A stretch of DNA of 64,000 nucleotides from an uncultured Acidobacteriota bacterium (lineage in GTDB: Bacteria; Acidobacteriota; Terriglobia; Bryobacterales; Bryobacteraceae), in NCBI GenBank assembly GCA_902825945.1, contig CADECY010000019.1:32469-96468 (forward strand). Direction: 5' to 3'. Below the pieces are notes generated by a model, which saw only the letters and a program-made list of their open reading frames with translations, did no database searches and had not been told where the DNA came from. Position 1 is the stretch's first letter; each line of letters opens with the position of its first letter. Made by a program: the position numbers and the translations under genes. Below are positions 26,958-36,372 of this stretch, piece by piece.

Positions 26958-27743
26958 ATGCCGCACGTCGAGATCCTGGACCAGGAAGAATCGCTGCGAG
27001 GCCCGCTCCTCCAGTCGCTGGGCGTGCATTGCGGACTGTTGGCTTCGATCGTGGGTATTGCGATGTGGACCGGCGGCCCCGTGAACCCGTTCGGTGAACA
27101 GAATCCGGGCGCGGGCAGCGGTGCGGTGCAGGTGACGGCGGCGTCGATTCCGATTCCCAACCGGAGCCCGCGAGTGAATGAGGTCGCCAACGATACCGAG
27201 TCGATGGTGCGGGCTCGCCGGCAGCCTCAGCCGGTGAAGCCGCGGATCGATGATGAAGGACTCGCGATCGATCGCAAGGCGCGCAAGCAGCCGAAGAAGA
27301 GGCTCGACCTCAACAAGTACGCGCAGAATCGCGAGCGAGAGCGGGAAGAAGAAGAAAACCAGCTCTCCAGCGATACGGGCGCGCGTGCCAGTTCCCCAAT
27401 CTTCGCCATGCCCGGCGGCGGGCAGATCGGCACGGGTCCGAACGCACCGATGGGTGGACGCTTCGGAGCCTACATCGCGGCAGTGCAGCAATGTGTCGGA
27501 AGGAAGTTTCGTGAGCAGGGCGTGGCTACCTCGTCTCGCGTGAATCAGGCGGCCATCGTGCGGTTCGACATCCAGCGGAACGGCAACGTGCGTACCGCAT
27601 CCATTCAGCAAACGAGCGGCAATCTCGATGTGGACCGCGCCAGTCAGCGCGCGGTGCTCGATTGCTCGCCCTTCCCAACGTTGCCGCCAGCGTTCGAGCG
27701 GAACGAGGCAACGATCGAGTTTTGGTTCGAGTTCAAAAAATGA
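26958..27743 (+). CDS. TolA/TonB-family energy-transducing protein
   Basis: 261 aa. Start ATG 26958 is one base after the tolR stop. It has a short cytoplasmic N-terminus, one membrane helix (GVHCGLLASIVGIAMWTGG), a charged periplasmic linker (LDLNKYAQNREREREEEENQ) that is much shorter than the long helix of enterobacterial TolA, and a C-terminal TonB-like domain (MGGRFGAYIAAVQQCVGRKF, VRFDIQRNGNVRTASIQQTS, RAVLDCSPFPTLPP). By position it serves as TolA, linking the TolQR motor to TolB/Pal; by sequence it is TonB_C-like. A second TonB-like gene lies at 45975. Confidence 0.85.
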   Translation: MPHVEILDQEESLRGPLLQSLGVHCGLLASIVGIAMWTGGPVNPFGEQNPGAGSGAVQVTAASIPIPNRSPRVNEVANDTESMVRARRQPQPVKPRIDDEGLAIDRKARKQPKKRLDLNKYAQNREREREEEENQLSSDTGARASSPIFAMPGGGQIGTGPNAPMGGRFGAYIAAVQQCVGRKFREQGVATSSRVNQAAIVRFDIQRNGNVRTASIQQTSGNLDVDRASQRAVLDCSPFPTLPPAFERNEATIEFWFEFKK

Positions 27744-29089
27744 AGCACCTCTACCTCCCCCTGGTATTGCTCGCCGCTCCGGCTACGTTCGCGCAACGCA
27801 ACGCCGATGCGATTCTTCGCGAGACGTTCGAGAATCTGCCGAAGATCGCTGTTCCCGCCATGCGGGGTTCAGGCGACGCGCAGAATCAGATGGCTGTTTT
27901 CAACGAGACTCTTTGGAAGGATCTCGAAACGTGTGGCTACTTCCGCATGGCCGCCATGAGCAACTATCCGCGAGAGACTCCGCAACAGCCCTCCGACTTC
28001 AAGCCGCCTCGCGGAACTGAACGTCAGGGTCCATGGCTCACCGACTGGACCACGCCTGAGGTCGAAGCCGACTGGCTCACCATCGGCTACACGCAGATCC
28101 AGAACAATCGCATGGTGCTGTTCGGGTGGCTCTACAATGTTCGGCAAGCCGATCTTCAGAACGCGCAGAGCTTCGGCAAAATCTACTTCGCCGATTTGAA
28201 CGCATCGGGCGCGCGCAAGCTCGCGCACGAGTTCGCCGCCGACATCATCCGCAAGTTCGGCGGCACGCCGCTGTTCGGATCGAAGCTCTACTTCACGTCC
28301 AACCGGAGCGGCGCCAAAGAGATCTACGTGATGGAGTATGATGGCAGCGAGCAAAAGCAGTTGACGCGAGAGGGCAACATCTCGAATTTCGCCGCAGTGT
28401 CGCCGGATGGGACGCGCATGGCGTTCACCAGTTTTCCGCGCGGCAATGCGTCGATTCTGATGATGTCGCTCGAGACGGGCCGCAAGCTCCCCTTCTACAA
28501 CCAGCGCGCATCGACCAACGCCTCGCCCGAGTTCACACCGGATGGCTCGAAGATCCTGTTCGGGTCGACGGCGGCGGGGATTCAGCAGATCTACTCATCC
28601 AACCTCGATGGATCCGGGATCAAGCGGGTGACGTTTTCTCCGTCCGTCGAGACCGAGCCGAAAGTCAACCCCAAGACGGGTAGTGAAATTATTTTTACAT
28701 CTGGCCGCTCAGGGCCGCCGCAAATATATAAAATGAACATGGACGGAGCTGCCGTTGACCGCCTCACCAACGGTGAGGGCGAGGCTGTCAATCCCGCATG
28801 GCATCCCACTGGACAACTGATCGCCTTCAGCTGGACCGGCGGGCCAGACCCCGGCACCCGAAATATCTTCATCATGGACGTTGCGTCAAAGACGATCGTA
28901 CAGCTCACGCATGGCGCGGGCCGTAACGAGAACCCCTCGTTCTCTCCGGACGGCCGGCACCTCGTGTATCAATACACAGCGCCGGGCGCGCGGCGGAGCC
29001 AGATCTTCACGATGCTCGCCAATGGACAGCAGGTCAAGCAGCTCACCACGCTCGGGGCCAATGAAGAGCCCGTGTGGAGCAAAAATTGA
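27740..29089 (+). CDS. tolB: Tol-Pal system beta-propeller protein TolB
   Basis: 449 aa; ATG 27740 overlaps the stop of the preceding gene (ATGA). The signal peptide MKHLYLPLVLLAAPATFAQ leads to the TolB N-terminal domain (IAVPAMRGSGDAQNQMAVFN, GYTQIQNNRMVLFGWLYN). A six-bladed propeller made of PD40/WD40-like repeats follows (LYFTSNRSGAKEIYVMEYDG, AAVSPDGTRMAFTSF, PEFTPDGSKILFGS, NPSFSPDGRHLVYQY). TolB is periplasmic and binds Pal and TolA. The last codons overlap the start region of pal. Confidence 0.93.
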   Translation: MKHLYLPLVLLAAPATFAQRNADAILRETFENLPKIAVPAMRGSGDAQNQMAVFNETLWKDLETCGYFRMAAMSNYPRETPQQPSDFKPPRGTERQGPWLTDWTTPEVEADWLTIGYTQIQNNRMVLFGWLYNVRQADLQNAQSFGKIYFADLNASGARKLAHEFAADIIRKFGGTPLFGSKLYFTSNRSGAKEIYVMEYDGSEQKQLTREGNISNFAAVSPDGTRMAFTSFPRGNASILMMSLETGRKLPFYNQRASTNASPEFTPDGSKILFGSTAAGIQQIYSSNLDGSGIKRVTFSPSVETEPKVNPKTGSEIIFTSGRSGPPQIYKMNMDGAAVDRLTNGEGEAVNPAWHPTGQLIAFSWTGGPDPGTRNIFIMDVASKTIVQLTHGAGRNENPSFSPDGRHLVYQYTAPGARRSQIFTMLANGQQVKQLTTLGANEEPVWSKN

Positions 29090-29136
29090 TGAAAAGGACT
29101 TCGCAGTATCGGAAACAAGGAGGGACACCTCGTCTC

Positions 29137-29922
29137 ATGAGTAAACGAAACATACATCTAACTCTGCTCGCTTTCGCCCTAATCCTCTTCTCTGCTGGTT
29201 GCAAGAAGAAGGCTCCCGCGCCGCCGCCGCCACCACCCCCACCGCCGGCTGAAAAGCCCGCGCCCAAGCCGCAACCTCCGGCCATCGCATCGTTCACGGC
29301 CGAACCGTCGTCGGTCCAGCGCGGCCAGGGCGTCACCTTGCGGTGGAACGTCACCAACGCCGACAATATCACGATCGAGCCCGGCGTGGGCACCGTTGCC
29401 GCCAGCGGTTCCCGCCAGGTGTTCCCGAATGAGTCCACCGTGTATACGATCCGCGCCAGCGGACCCGGTGGCTCGGCGTCCGGTACGGCGCGCGTCAGCG
29501 TCACCGAACCGCCGCCTCCGCCTCCGCCTCCGCCTCCGGCCACTGCGCCGAGGAGGAGCCTCCAGGAGCGGCTGGAATCGGAAGTCTCCGACATCTACTT
29601 CAACTACGACAAGTACGATGTTCGCGAAGACGCCCGCTCCACGCTGACCCGCAACGCGGATGCGCTGAAGGCGATCTTCAGCGACTTCCCGGGCTCGGTG
29701 GTCACGATCGAAGGCCACTGCGACGAGCGCGGCTCGGCCGAGTATAACCTCGGACTGGGCGACCGGCGCAGCTCCTCGACGAAGGATTTCCTGATCCAAC
29801 TCGGCGTTCCCGCCGACCGTGTGAAGACGGTCAGCTATGGCAAGGAACGTCCGCAGTGCCAGGACGCCAACGAGGAGTGCTACCAGAAGAATCGCCGTTC
29901 GCACTTCGTGGCCGGCCAGTAA
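29137..29922 (+). CDS. pal: Peptidoglycan-associated lipoprotein Pal with an inserted Ig-like domain
   Basis: 261 aa from ATG 29137, downstream of AAGGAGGG (29117-29124). An in-frame ATG at 29089 overlapping the tolB stop would put 16 extra residues before the leader. The lipoprotein signal is LILFSAGC with Cys22. A proline tract (about 27-37) is followed by an Ig-like segment of about 80 residues (IASFTAEPSSVQRGQGVTLR, TVYTIRASGPGGSASG) that ordinary Pal lacks. A second proline tract, encoded by CCGCCT hexamers, comes next, and then the OmpA-like peptidoglycan-binding domain (about 150-261: FNYDKYDVREDARSTL, VTIEGHCDERGSAEYN, DRRSSSTKDFL). Pal anchors the outer membrane to the cell wall. Confidence 0.92.
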   Translation: MSKRNIHLTLLAFALILFSAGCKKKAPAPPPPPPPPPAEKPAPKPQPPAIASFTAEPSSVQRGQGVTLRWNVTNADNITIEPGVGTVAASGSRQVFPNESTVYTIRASGPGGSASGTARVSVTEPPPPPPPPPPATAPRRSLQERLESEVSDIYFNYDKYDVREDARSTLTRNADALKAIFSDFPGSVVTIEGHCDERGSAEYNLGLGDRRSSSTKDFLIQLGVPADRVKTVSYGKERPQCQDANEECYQKNRRSHFVAGQ

Positions 29923-29950
29923 TTCGGCGGTAGCAGCGAAAAAAAAGAGG

Positions 29951-29999
29951 CCGGGGCGCGGCCCCACCGGTTGGTGGGGCCGCCCCCGGTCTTTTATAT
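29951..29999 (+). terminator. Strong intrinsic terminator-like hairpin between pal and cpoB
   Basis: CCGGGGCGCGGCCCCACC (29951-29968) pairs with GGTGGGGCCGCCCCCGG (29973-29989) around a 4-base loop with one bulged base. It is followed by TCTTTTATATT and preceded by a run of A, so it could work in both directions. It lies only about 10 bases before the cpoB start, inside what is otherwise a continuous tol-pal-cpoB unit. Confidence 0.75.
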
Positions 30000-30009
30000 T
30001 GGAAATAGC

Positions 30010-30909
30010 ATGCAACTGAAGTCCCTCCCCCTCATCCTCCTCGCAACGCTGCCATCCCTGTCGCTTGCGGCGAATAAGGAGCACGAAGCGATCATGCGCG
30101 AGATCCAGGCACTCGCGACCGAGGTCCAGAAGCTCCAGAAGCTCGACGAGCGCGTACTCGAGCTCCGGCTGCTGATCCAGCAGACGCTCGAGATGGCCAC
30201 CAAGGCGAACACGTCGGTCAGCGTTCTCGAGCGAGACATGAAGGACCGGTTGCGCGAACAGGAAAAGTCGCTCGTGGGTCCGGTGGCGACGCTCGGCACC
30301 AAACTCGAGACGATGACGGACGAGTTCCGCTACGTCAAGGAAAACATGAACGAGGTGAACTCGCGCATCACCAAACTCCAAACACAGATCAAGGAAGTGG
30401 ACGAAGCGGTGAAGACGCTGCCCACGCTGATGGCTCCGAAGCCCGTCGAACAGCCACCGGCCGCGCCTGCTCCGGCCGATAGCCCGAAGCCGCAGGGATC
30501 GGCGCTCGACCTGTTCGAGAATGCCCGCCGCGACCACTTGGCCGGCCGGAACGAGCTCGCGATCCAGGGCTACAACGATATCATCAAGCACTACAAGACG
30601 TCGGACTACGCTTGCAGCGCCACCTACCATCTCGGCGAGATCCAGTTGCGCAAACAAGACCTCGAGAGGGCGCTCGGCCATTTCGACGACGTGCTGGAAA
30701 AGTTCGGCGACGATTGCGCCAAGCGGGCCGACGCGATGTACATGAAGGCCAAGACGCTCGGCACGGGCGGACAGTCCACGGCGGCCGCCAAGGTCTATCG
30801 CGAGCTGAAGACGAGCTTTCCGCAGCGCGAGTGGATCGACAAAGCGAATGCCGGTTTGAAGGAACTGGGCTTCGCCACCTCATCGACACCGGCCCGGAAG
30901 AAGCGTTAG
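30010..30909 (+). CDS. cpoB: Cell-division coordinator CpoB/YbgF-like periplasmic TPR protein
   Basis: 299 aa. ATG 30010 begins a signal peptide (MQLKSLPLILLATLPSLSLA). A long coiled-coil section (about 25-130: EVQKLQKLDERVLELRLLIQ, NEVNSRITKLQTQIKEVDEA) and a Pro/Ala linker are followed by a C-terminal TPR domain (about 160-290: ALDLFENARRDHLAGRNELA, YACSATYHLGEIQLRKQDLE, KAKTLGTGGQSTAAAKVYRE). This is the usual layout of YbgF/CpoB, which links Tol-Pal to cell-wall synthesis at division. The coiled coil is longer than in E. coli. A terminator-like hairpin directly precedes it. Confidence 0.87.
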   Translation: MQLKSLPLILLATLPSLSLAANKEHEAIMREIQALATEVQKLQKLDERVLELRLLIQQTLEMATKANTSVSVLERDMKDRLREQEKSLVGPVATLGTKLETMTDEFRYVKENMNEVNSRITKLQTQIKEVDEAVKTLPTLMAPKPVEQPPAAPAPADSPKPQGSALDLFENARRDHLAGRNELAIQGYNDIIKHYKTSDYACSATYHLGEIQLRKQDLERALGHFDDVLEKFGDDCAKRADAMYMKAKTLGTGGQSTAAAKVYRELKTSFPQREWIDKANAGLKELGFATSSTPARKKR

Positions 30910-30913
30910 CACC

Positions 30914-31654
30914 ATGGAACTGGAGCGGGAGGCGCTTGATACCCATGCCGCGCTTGCCAAGCGGCTCGACTACCCGCTTCTGAAGCCCGAGCTTCCGGAC
31001 GAGGAGGTTCACCAGGGCTGCGAACTCGCCGCCCGCCTTGGCATCGGCGCCGTGGTGGCGAGGCCGTGCGATCTCGATATCGTGGTGCGGGCACTGCGCG
31101 GGTCGGGCGTCGCGGTTGCTGCCGCGGCTGGATTTCCGCACGGCAACTCGACCACCGCCGCAAAGGTCTACGAGACTCGCGACCTCGTTCGCCGGGGAGC
31201 GGTGGAGATCGACTTCGTCATCAACATCGGGAAACTGATCTCCCGGAATTTCACCTACCTCGAGACCGAGATCGTTCAGGTTTCCAAGGCCTGCCACGAA
31301 GGCGGCGCGATCCTCAAGGTGATCATCGAGACGGCTTACCTCACCGAAGAACTCAAGCTGATCGCCTGCAAGATCGCCAAGCGGGCTGAAGCCGACTTCG
31401 TGTCGACCTCGACCGGGTTCGCGCCCAAGGGTTACTCGGCGGAGGACTTGAGCCTGATCGTCCAGAAGCTCAAGGGCCGGGCGAAGTTGAAGGCCGGGCA
31501 TGGCATCCAGCGGCTGGATCAAGCCCTCGATGTCTATGCCAAGGGCGCCGACCGGATCGGCACCCTTCACCCTGCCGAGATCCTCGACGCATGGAAGCTG
31601 CACCTGGATGAGCTCGAGCGCCAGCGGAAGACCACGGACCCTGTGATATCCTGA
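30914..31654 (+). CDS. DeoC-like aldolase-family protein lacking the Schiff-base lysine
   Basis: 246 aa protein of the deoxyribose-phosphate aldolase (DeoC) family, four bases after cpoB. It keeps much of the TIM barrel (VAAAAGFPHGNSTTAAKVYE, GAVEIDFVINIGKL with the Asp of the proton relay, ILKVIIETAYLTEELKLIAC). The catalytic strand, normally DFxKTSTG, here reads DFVSTSTGFAP with Ser164 (codon TCG at 31403-31405) in place of the Schiff-base lysine. The later Lys193 is kept, but the phosphate loop is LKAGHGIQ instead of the usual KAAGGI. It may therefore not be a working deoxyribose-phosphate aldolase. Confidence 0.8.
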   Translation: MELEREALDTHAALAKRLDYPLLKPELPDEEVHQGCELAARLGIGAVVARPCDLDIVVRALRGSGVAVAAAAGFPHGNSTTAAKVYETRDLVRRGAVEIDFVINIGKLISRNFTYLETEIVQVSKACHEGGAILKVIIETAYLTEELKLIACKIAKRAEADFVSTSTGFAPKGYSAEDLSLIVQKLKGRAKLKAGHGIQRLDQALDVYAKGADRIGTLHPAEILDAWKLHLDELERQRKTTDPVIS

Positions 31655-31661
31655 TCCAACC

Positions 31662-33167
31662 GTGTCTCGCCGGACTACCCTCCCTCGTATCTGCATTGCA
31701 ATGGGCTTTCCCGAACTGGGAAACCTGCTGGCCCACGCGCGCAAGGAAGCGGAATCGGGGGAGACGTTTCTCGAATTCCGTCTCGATTACCTGCCCAAGC
31801 CGATGGAGGGCGCGGAGGCGATTCGCAAGTTTCTCGCCGAACAGCCGGATGTTACGCTTCTTGCCACTTGCCGCCGCCATCAGAACCATGGCAAGTTCAA
31901 CGGCAGCATAGAAGAGCAACTGCGGATTCTCGAGGCAGCAATCGACGCCGGAGCCAAGGCGGTCGACATTGAAATCGAAAGCGCGGAACTGGTTCACGCG
32001 GCGGTAGAGCACCTTCGCAGCAAAGCCTGGGTCATCATCTCGTTCCACAACTTCGGCGGCACTCCGGCGGTTGACCCGGTGCTGAAGCGGATGACGAAAA
32101 TTCCGGCCGACGCCTACAAGCTCGTCACCATGGCGCGGAAGCCCTCCGACAGCTACCGCGTCCTCTCGCTGGCCACCTCGCATCCGAAGACGCCGCTCGT
32201 GATGCTCGCGATGGGAGAGAGCGGACTTCCCACGCGAGTGCTGGCGCCCGCCTACGGTGGCCTGTACACCTACGCGGCTCCGAACGCGAACGAGGGAACG
32301 GCTCCCGGCCAGATCGCCGCACGCGTGCTTCGGCATCTTTACCGGGTGGACAAGTTCAGCCGCGCGGCGAAGGTCTACGGCGTGATCGCCGATCCGGTGC
32401 GGCATTCGATTTCGCCGGCGGTCCACAATCGCGGATTCCAGAGCAAACGGCTGGATGCGGTCTACCTGCCGTTCCTGGTGCAGCCGGCGCAACTCAAGGA
32501 CTTCTTCGTGCTGGCGGAAAAGCTACCGGTCTCGGGCTTTAGCGTGACAATTCCGCACAAGCAGAAGGTGATGCGCTACCTCGACATCGTCGATCCGCTC
32601 ACGCGGCGGATTGGCGCGGTAAACACGGTGTGGCGAAAAGGCGGCAAGTGGCGCGGAACCAACACCGATGTCCACGGCGTGATCGCGCCTCTCAAAAAGA
32701 AACTGAACATCGCCAAATCCTCGGTGCTGATCGCAGGCAATGGCGGCGCGGCCCGCAGCGCCGCGTTCGCGTTGCTCGACGCGGGAGCCCAGGTGTCGAT
32801 CACCGGGCGCAACGCCGATCGGGTGCGCGCGCTGGCCAAGGTTTGCAACGCCGAGCCGCTCACGATGGAGCAGGCCGAATCGCAATACTTCGACGCGCTG
32901 GTGCATTGCACCCCGATCGGCATGTGGCCGAACGTCGATCAGTGCCTGTTCAAGGACAGGATTCCGGCGGACGTGGTGTTCGACATGGTCTACAATCCGC
33001 TCGAGACGTTGCTAATCAAGCGCGCCCAGGAAGAAGGACGCGACGTGATTCCAGGCCTGCAGATGTTCATCGAACAGGCGGTGCATCAGTTCGAGATCTT
33101 CACGGGTGAAAACGCGCCACGGGCGGCGATGGAGAAGGCTGCCCTCGAGGCTCTCGGCCACAAGTAG
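31662..33167 (+). CDS. aroDE: Fused 3-dehydroquinate dehydratase (type I) and shikimate dehydrogenase
   Basis: 501 aa from GTG 31662. Residues about 8-225 form a type I dehydroquinase: FLEFRLDYLPKPMEGAE, the catalytic His in IISFHNFGGTP and the Schiff-base Lys in AYKLVTMARKP. Residues about 235-495 are shikimate dehydrogenase: VYGVIADPVRHSISPAVHN, TIPHKQKVM with the catalytic Lys, NTVWRK, GTNTDVHG with the catalytic Asp, VLIAGNGGAARSAAFALLD for NADP, and HCTPIGMWP. It catalyses steps 3 and 4 of the shikimate pathway. The fusion is known from plants and several bacterial groups. Both active sites look complete. Confidence 0.93.
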   Translation: MSRRTTLPRICIAMGFPELGNLLAHARKEAESGETFLEFRLDYLPKPMEGAEAIRKFLAEQPDVTLLATCRRHQNHGKFNGSIEEQLRILEAAIDAGAKAVDIEIESAELVHAAVEHLRSKAWVIISFHNFGGTPAVDPVLKRMTKIPADAYKLVTMARKPSDSYRVLSLATSHPKTPLVMLAMGESGLPTRVLAPAYGGLYTYAAPNANEGTAPGQIAARVLRHLYRVDKFSRAAKVYGVIADPVRHSISPAVHNRGFQSKRLDAVYLPFLVQPAQLKDFFVLAEKLPVSGFSVTIPHKQKVMRYLDIVDPLTRRIGAVNTVWRKGGKWRGTNTDVHGVIAPLKKKLNIAKSSVLIAGNGGAARSAAFALLDAGAQVSITGRNADRVRALAKVCNAEPLTMEQAESQYFDALVHCTPIGMWPNVDQCLFKDRIPADVVFDMVYNPLETLLIKRAQEEGRDVIPGLQMFIEQAVHQFEIFTGENAPRAAMEKAALEALGHK

Positions 33168-33191
33168 CCCGCGCGCAAGTAGAATGGATTC

Positions 33192-33404
33192 GTGAGTGCG
33201 AATCGTGACCTGACGCGCCGCCAGTGGGCGGTGGCGCTGGCTGCCGCGTCCGCGGCAACGGCACAGACTCCGGCGGTGCCCGGTGGCTCGAATCCCGCGC
33301 AACTGCTCGAGGAAGCCCGCGCGGCGTTGCAGCGCAATCGTGAGGCGTTGAAGCGCTTCAAGCTGCCGATGGACGCCGAACCGGCTTCGGTGTTCCGGGC
33401 CTAG
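33192..33404 (+). CDS. Small protein with twin-arginine-like leader, upstream of the amidase
   Basis: 70 aa from GTG 33192. The N-terminus (RDLTRRQWAVALAAASAATA) has an RR-x-W motif followed by an Ala-rich hydrophobic stretch, like a Tat signal. The mature part is about 45 residues and helical (PAQLLEEARAALQRNREALK, RFKLPMDAEPASVF). It ends 4 bases before the amidase start. Short exported partners of this kind are found next to enzyme genes in Acidobacteriota; a role as chaperone or carrier for the amidase is only a guess. Confidence 0.6.
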   Translation: MSANRDLTRRQWAVALAAASAATAQTPAVPGGSNPAQLLEEARAALQRNREALKRFKLPMDAEPASVFRA

Positions 33405-33408
33405 TGGC

Positions 33409-34845
33409 ATGGCTGTTTCTTTCGACGACTCGATCTTTTTCGCCTCGATCCGCGAACTTAACGACAAGCTGAAGGCGAGGGCGTTTTCCTGCCTGGAATT
33501 GACCCGGGCTTTCTGCGACCGGCTCGAGAAGATGGGCCCGAGCTACAACTGCCTCGCCCTTTCGCTGCGTGACCAGGCGATCCGCAAGGCGAAAGAGGTC
33601 GACAGCGACTTGAAGAAGGAGCGCTATCGCGGTCCTCTGCAGGGAATCCCCTTCGGTGCCAAGGATCTGCTGAGCTATGCGGGGCAGCCCACGACGTGGG
33701 GCGCGGCGCCCTACGCGGGCCAGGTCTTCAAGACTGACGCGACCGTCATCGCCAAGCTCGCCAAAGTGGGGGCGGTGATTGCGGGAAAGCTCTCGATGGT
33801 GGAACTGGCGGGAGGCGGCGGATACCGGTTTCCGGCAGCGTCGCTGCAGGGTTCGGGGTTGAACCCATGGGATCGCGGACGCTGGTCCGGTGGATCGTCC
33901 AGCGGTTCGGGCAGCGCCGTGGCTGCCGGTCTTGTGCCGTTCGCGCTCGGATCGGAGACCTCGGGTTCGATTCTCACGCCCAGCGCGTTCTGCGGAGTCA
34001 CCGGACTCCGGCCGACCTATGGTCTCGTCAGCCGCGCGGGTGCGATGGCCCTCTCCTGGACCATGGACAAGATCGGTCCAATGTGCCGCACCGCCGAGGA
34101 TTGCGGCTTGGTGCTGCAAGTGATCGCGGGCAAGGACGGCTCCGATCCGGCATCGGCGGGCAAGAGCTTTTACTACTCGCCGCAGTTCGTGCGGCCGTTC
34201 AGCGACCTGACGATCGGGTATTCGCCAGCCGATTGGTCTGACTACGTGGACCCGGCCGCCAAGTCCGCATTCGGGCAGGCGCTAGAGGTGTTCAAGAGCC
34301 TCGGTGCGAAGGTCGTGGAAGTGGAGATTCCGGACTTTCCGTATGGTCCGGTAACGGGGACGATCATCTCGGCGGAAGGCGCCTCGGTGTTCGAGGAGCT
34401 GATCGAAAGCGGCCAAGTGGACCGGCTCGCCGACGCCAAGCAGATCGCCGGACTCAAGGCGGGGCTCGAAATCCGCGCGGCGGATTACCTGCGCGCGATG
34501 CGCATCCGGTCGCTGATCCGCGCGGCGTTCGATGAACTGCTGGTGAAGGTGGACGTGCTGCTGTCGCCCGCGCGCAGCGGTCCGGCGTCGAAGATCTCGG
34601 AGCCGCTGGACGCCCCCTCGCTCTTCGCCAACGCTGGTTCGAAGTCTCGCGGACTGCAGGGGCTGATTCCGGCCGGGAATCTCGCGGGCCTGCCCGCGCT
34701 CTGTCTACCCTGTGGTTTCGCGGATGGAATGCCGATTGCTGTGCAGTTGGTCAGCCGGCCGTTCAACGAGAATACGCTCCTGCGGTTCGGGACCGAGTTC
34801 CAGTCGCGGACGGATTGGCACAAACAACGTCCCAAAGTCAGATAG
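33409..34845 (+). CDS. Amidase-signature-family enzyme
   Basis: 478 aa with the Ser-cisSer-Lys triad of the amidase signature family: Lys in [16 protein letters not shown], the glycine/serine loop [18 protein letters not shown], and the nucleophile Ser in LGSETSGSI. The C-terminal part ([29 protein letters not shown]) is also typical. It resembles GatA, but no gatB or gatC is close, so it is more likely a general amidase. It has no signal peptide of its own, while the small gene directly upstream (4 bases) encodes one. Confidence 0.9.
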   Translation: MAVSFDDSIFFASIRELNDKLKARAFSCLELTRAFCDRLEKMGPSYNCLALSLRDQAIRKAKEVDSDLKKERYRGPLQGIPFGAKDLLSYAGQPTTWGAAPYAGQVFKTDATVIAKLAKVGAVIAGKLSMVELAGGGGYRFPAASLQGSGLNPWDRGRWSGGSSSGSGSAVAAGLVPFALGSETSGSILTPSAFCGVTGLRPTYGLVSRAGAMALSWTMDKIGPMCRTAEDCGLVLQVIAGKDGSDPASAGKSFYYSPQFVRPFSDLTIGYSPADWSDYVDPAAKSAFGQALEVFKSLGAKVVEVEIPDFPYGPVTGTIISAEGASVFEELIESGQVDRLADAKQIAGLKAGLEIRAADYLRAMRIRSLIRAAFDELLVKVDVLLSPARSGPASKISEPLDAPSLFANAGSKSRGLQGLIPAGNLAGLPALCLPCGFADGMPIAVQLVSRPFNENTLLRFGTEFQSRTDWHKQRPKVR

Positions 34846-34853
34846 GAGGCTTC

Positions 34854-35885
<1,032 letters not shown>

Positions 35886-35945
35886 GCCCCCGCTTGCGCG
35901 ACGGAACTGCGCGTGCTCTCATGAATGGCACGAAGGAGCAATGCC

Positions 35946-36362
35946 GTGGAACTCACCGTTCGAGACCGCGAATACTTTTACACTCGTGTGGAGGATACGC
36001 CGGGCAACGCCTATGCGTCACTGGCGAAGCTCGCGCGCGAGGATGTCAATCTGCTGGCGTTCAGCGCTGTGCCATTTGGCCCGAACCATGTGGAATTCAC
36101 CCTCTTCCCCGATGACACCGGGCACTTGTTGGAGGCGGCGAAGAAGCTCGGATGGGTGCTCACGGGCCCACAGCACGCACTGTTGATCCAGGGCGATGAT
36201 CGTCTGGGCGCCGTGGCGGAGATCCACCGGACACTGTTCGACGCGGGCGTCTCGGTGTTCGCGTCGAGCGGAGTCACCGATGGGCGCGGGCACTTCGGAT
36301 ATGTGATCTATGTCCGCGAGGCGGATCACGAGGCGGCGGCGAAAGTCCTGGCGGTGAAGTGA
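35946..36362 (+). CDS. ACT-domain protein
   Basis: 138 aa from GTG 35946. AAGGAG ends 7 bases before this codon, and an ATG at 35941 is out of frame. Two ACT-like halves are seen: VELTVRDREYFYTRVEDTPG, LAREDVNLLAFSAVPFG, then ALLIQGDDRLGAVAEIHRTL, GVSVFASSGVTDGRGHFGYV. ACT domains bind small ligands such as amino acids and regulate enzymes; small double-ACT proteins of this type are of unknown role. A decayed second copy lies at 36990-37287. Confidence 0.75.
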   Translation: MELTVRDREYFYTRVEDTPGNAYASLAKLAREDVNLLAFSAVPFGPNHVEFTLFPDDTGHLLEAAKKLGWVLTGPQHALLIQGDDRLGAVAEIHRTLFDAGVSVFASSGVTDGRGHFGYVIYVREADHEAAAKVLAVK

Positions 36363-36372
36363 GGTAGCGCCG

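Noticed and set aside
29179..30681. 500-codon minus-strand open frame across pal and cpoB
   Set aside because: It spans two well supported genes and a terminator and has the composition of an antisense shadow.
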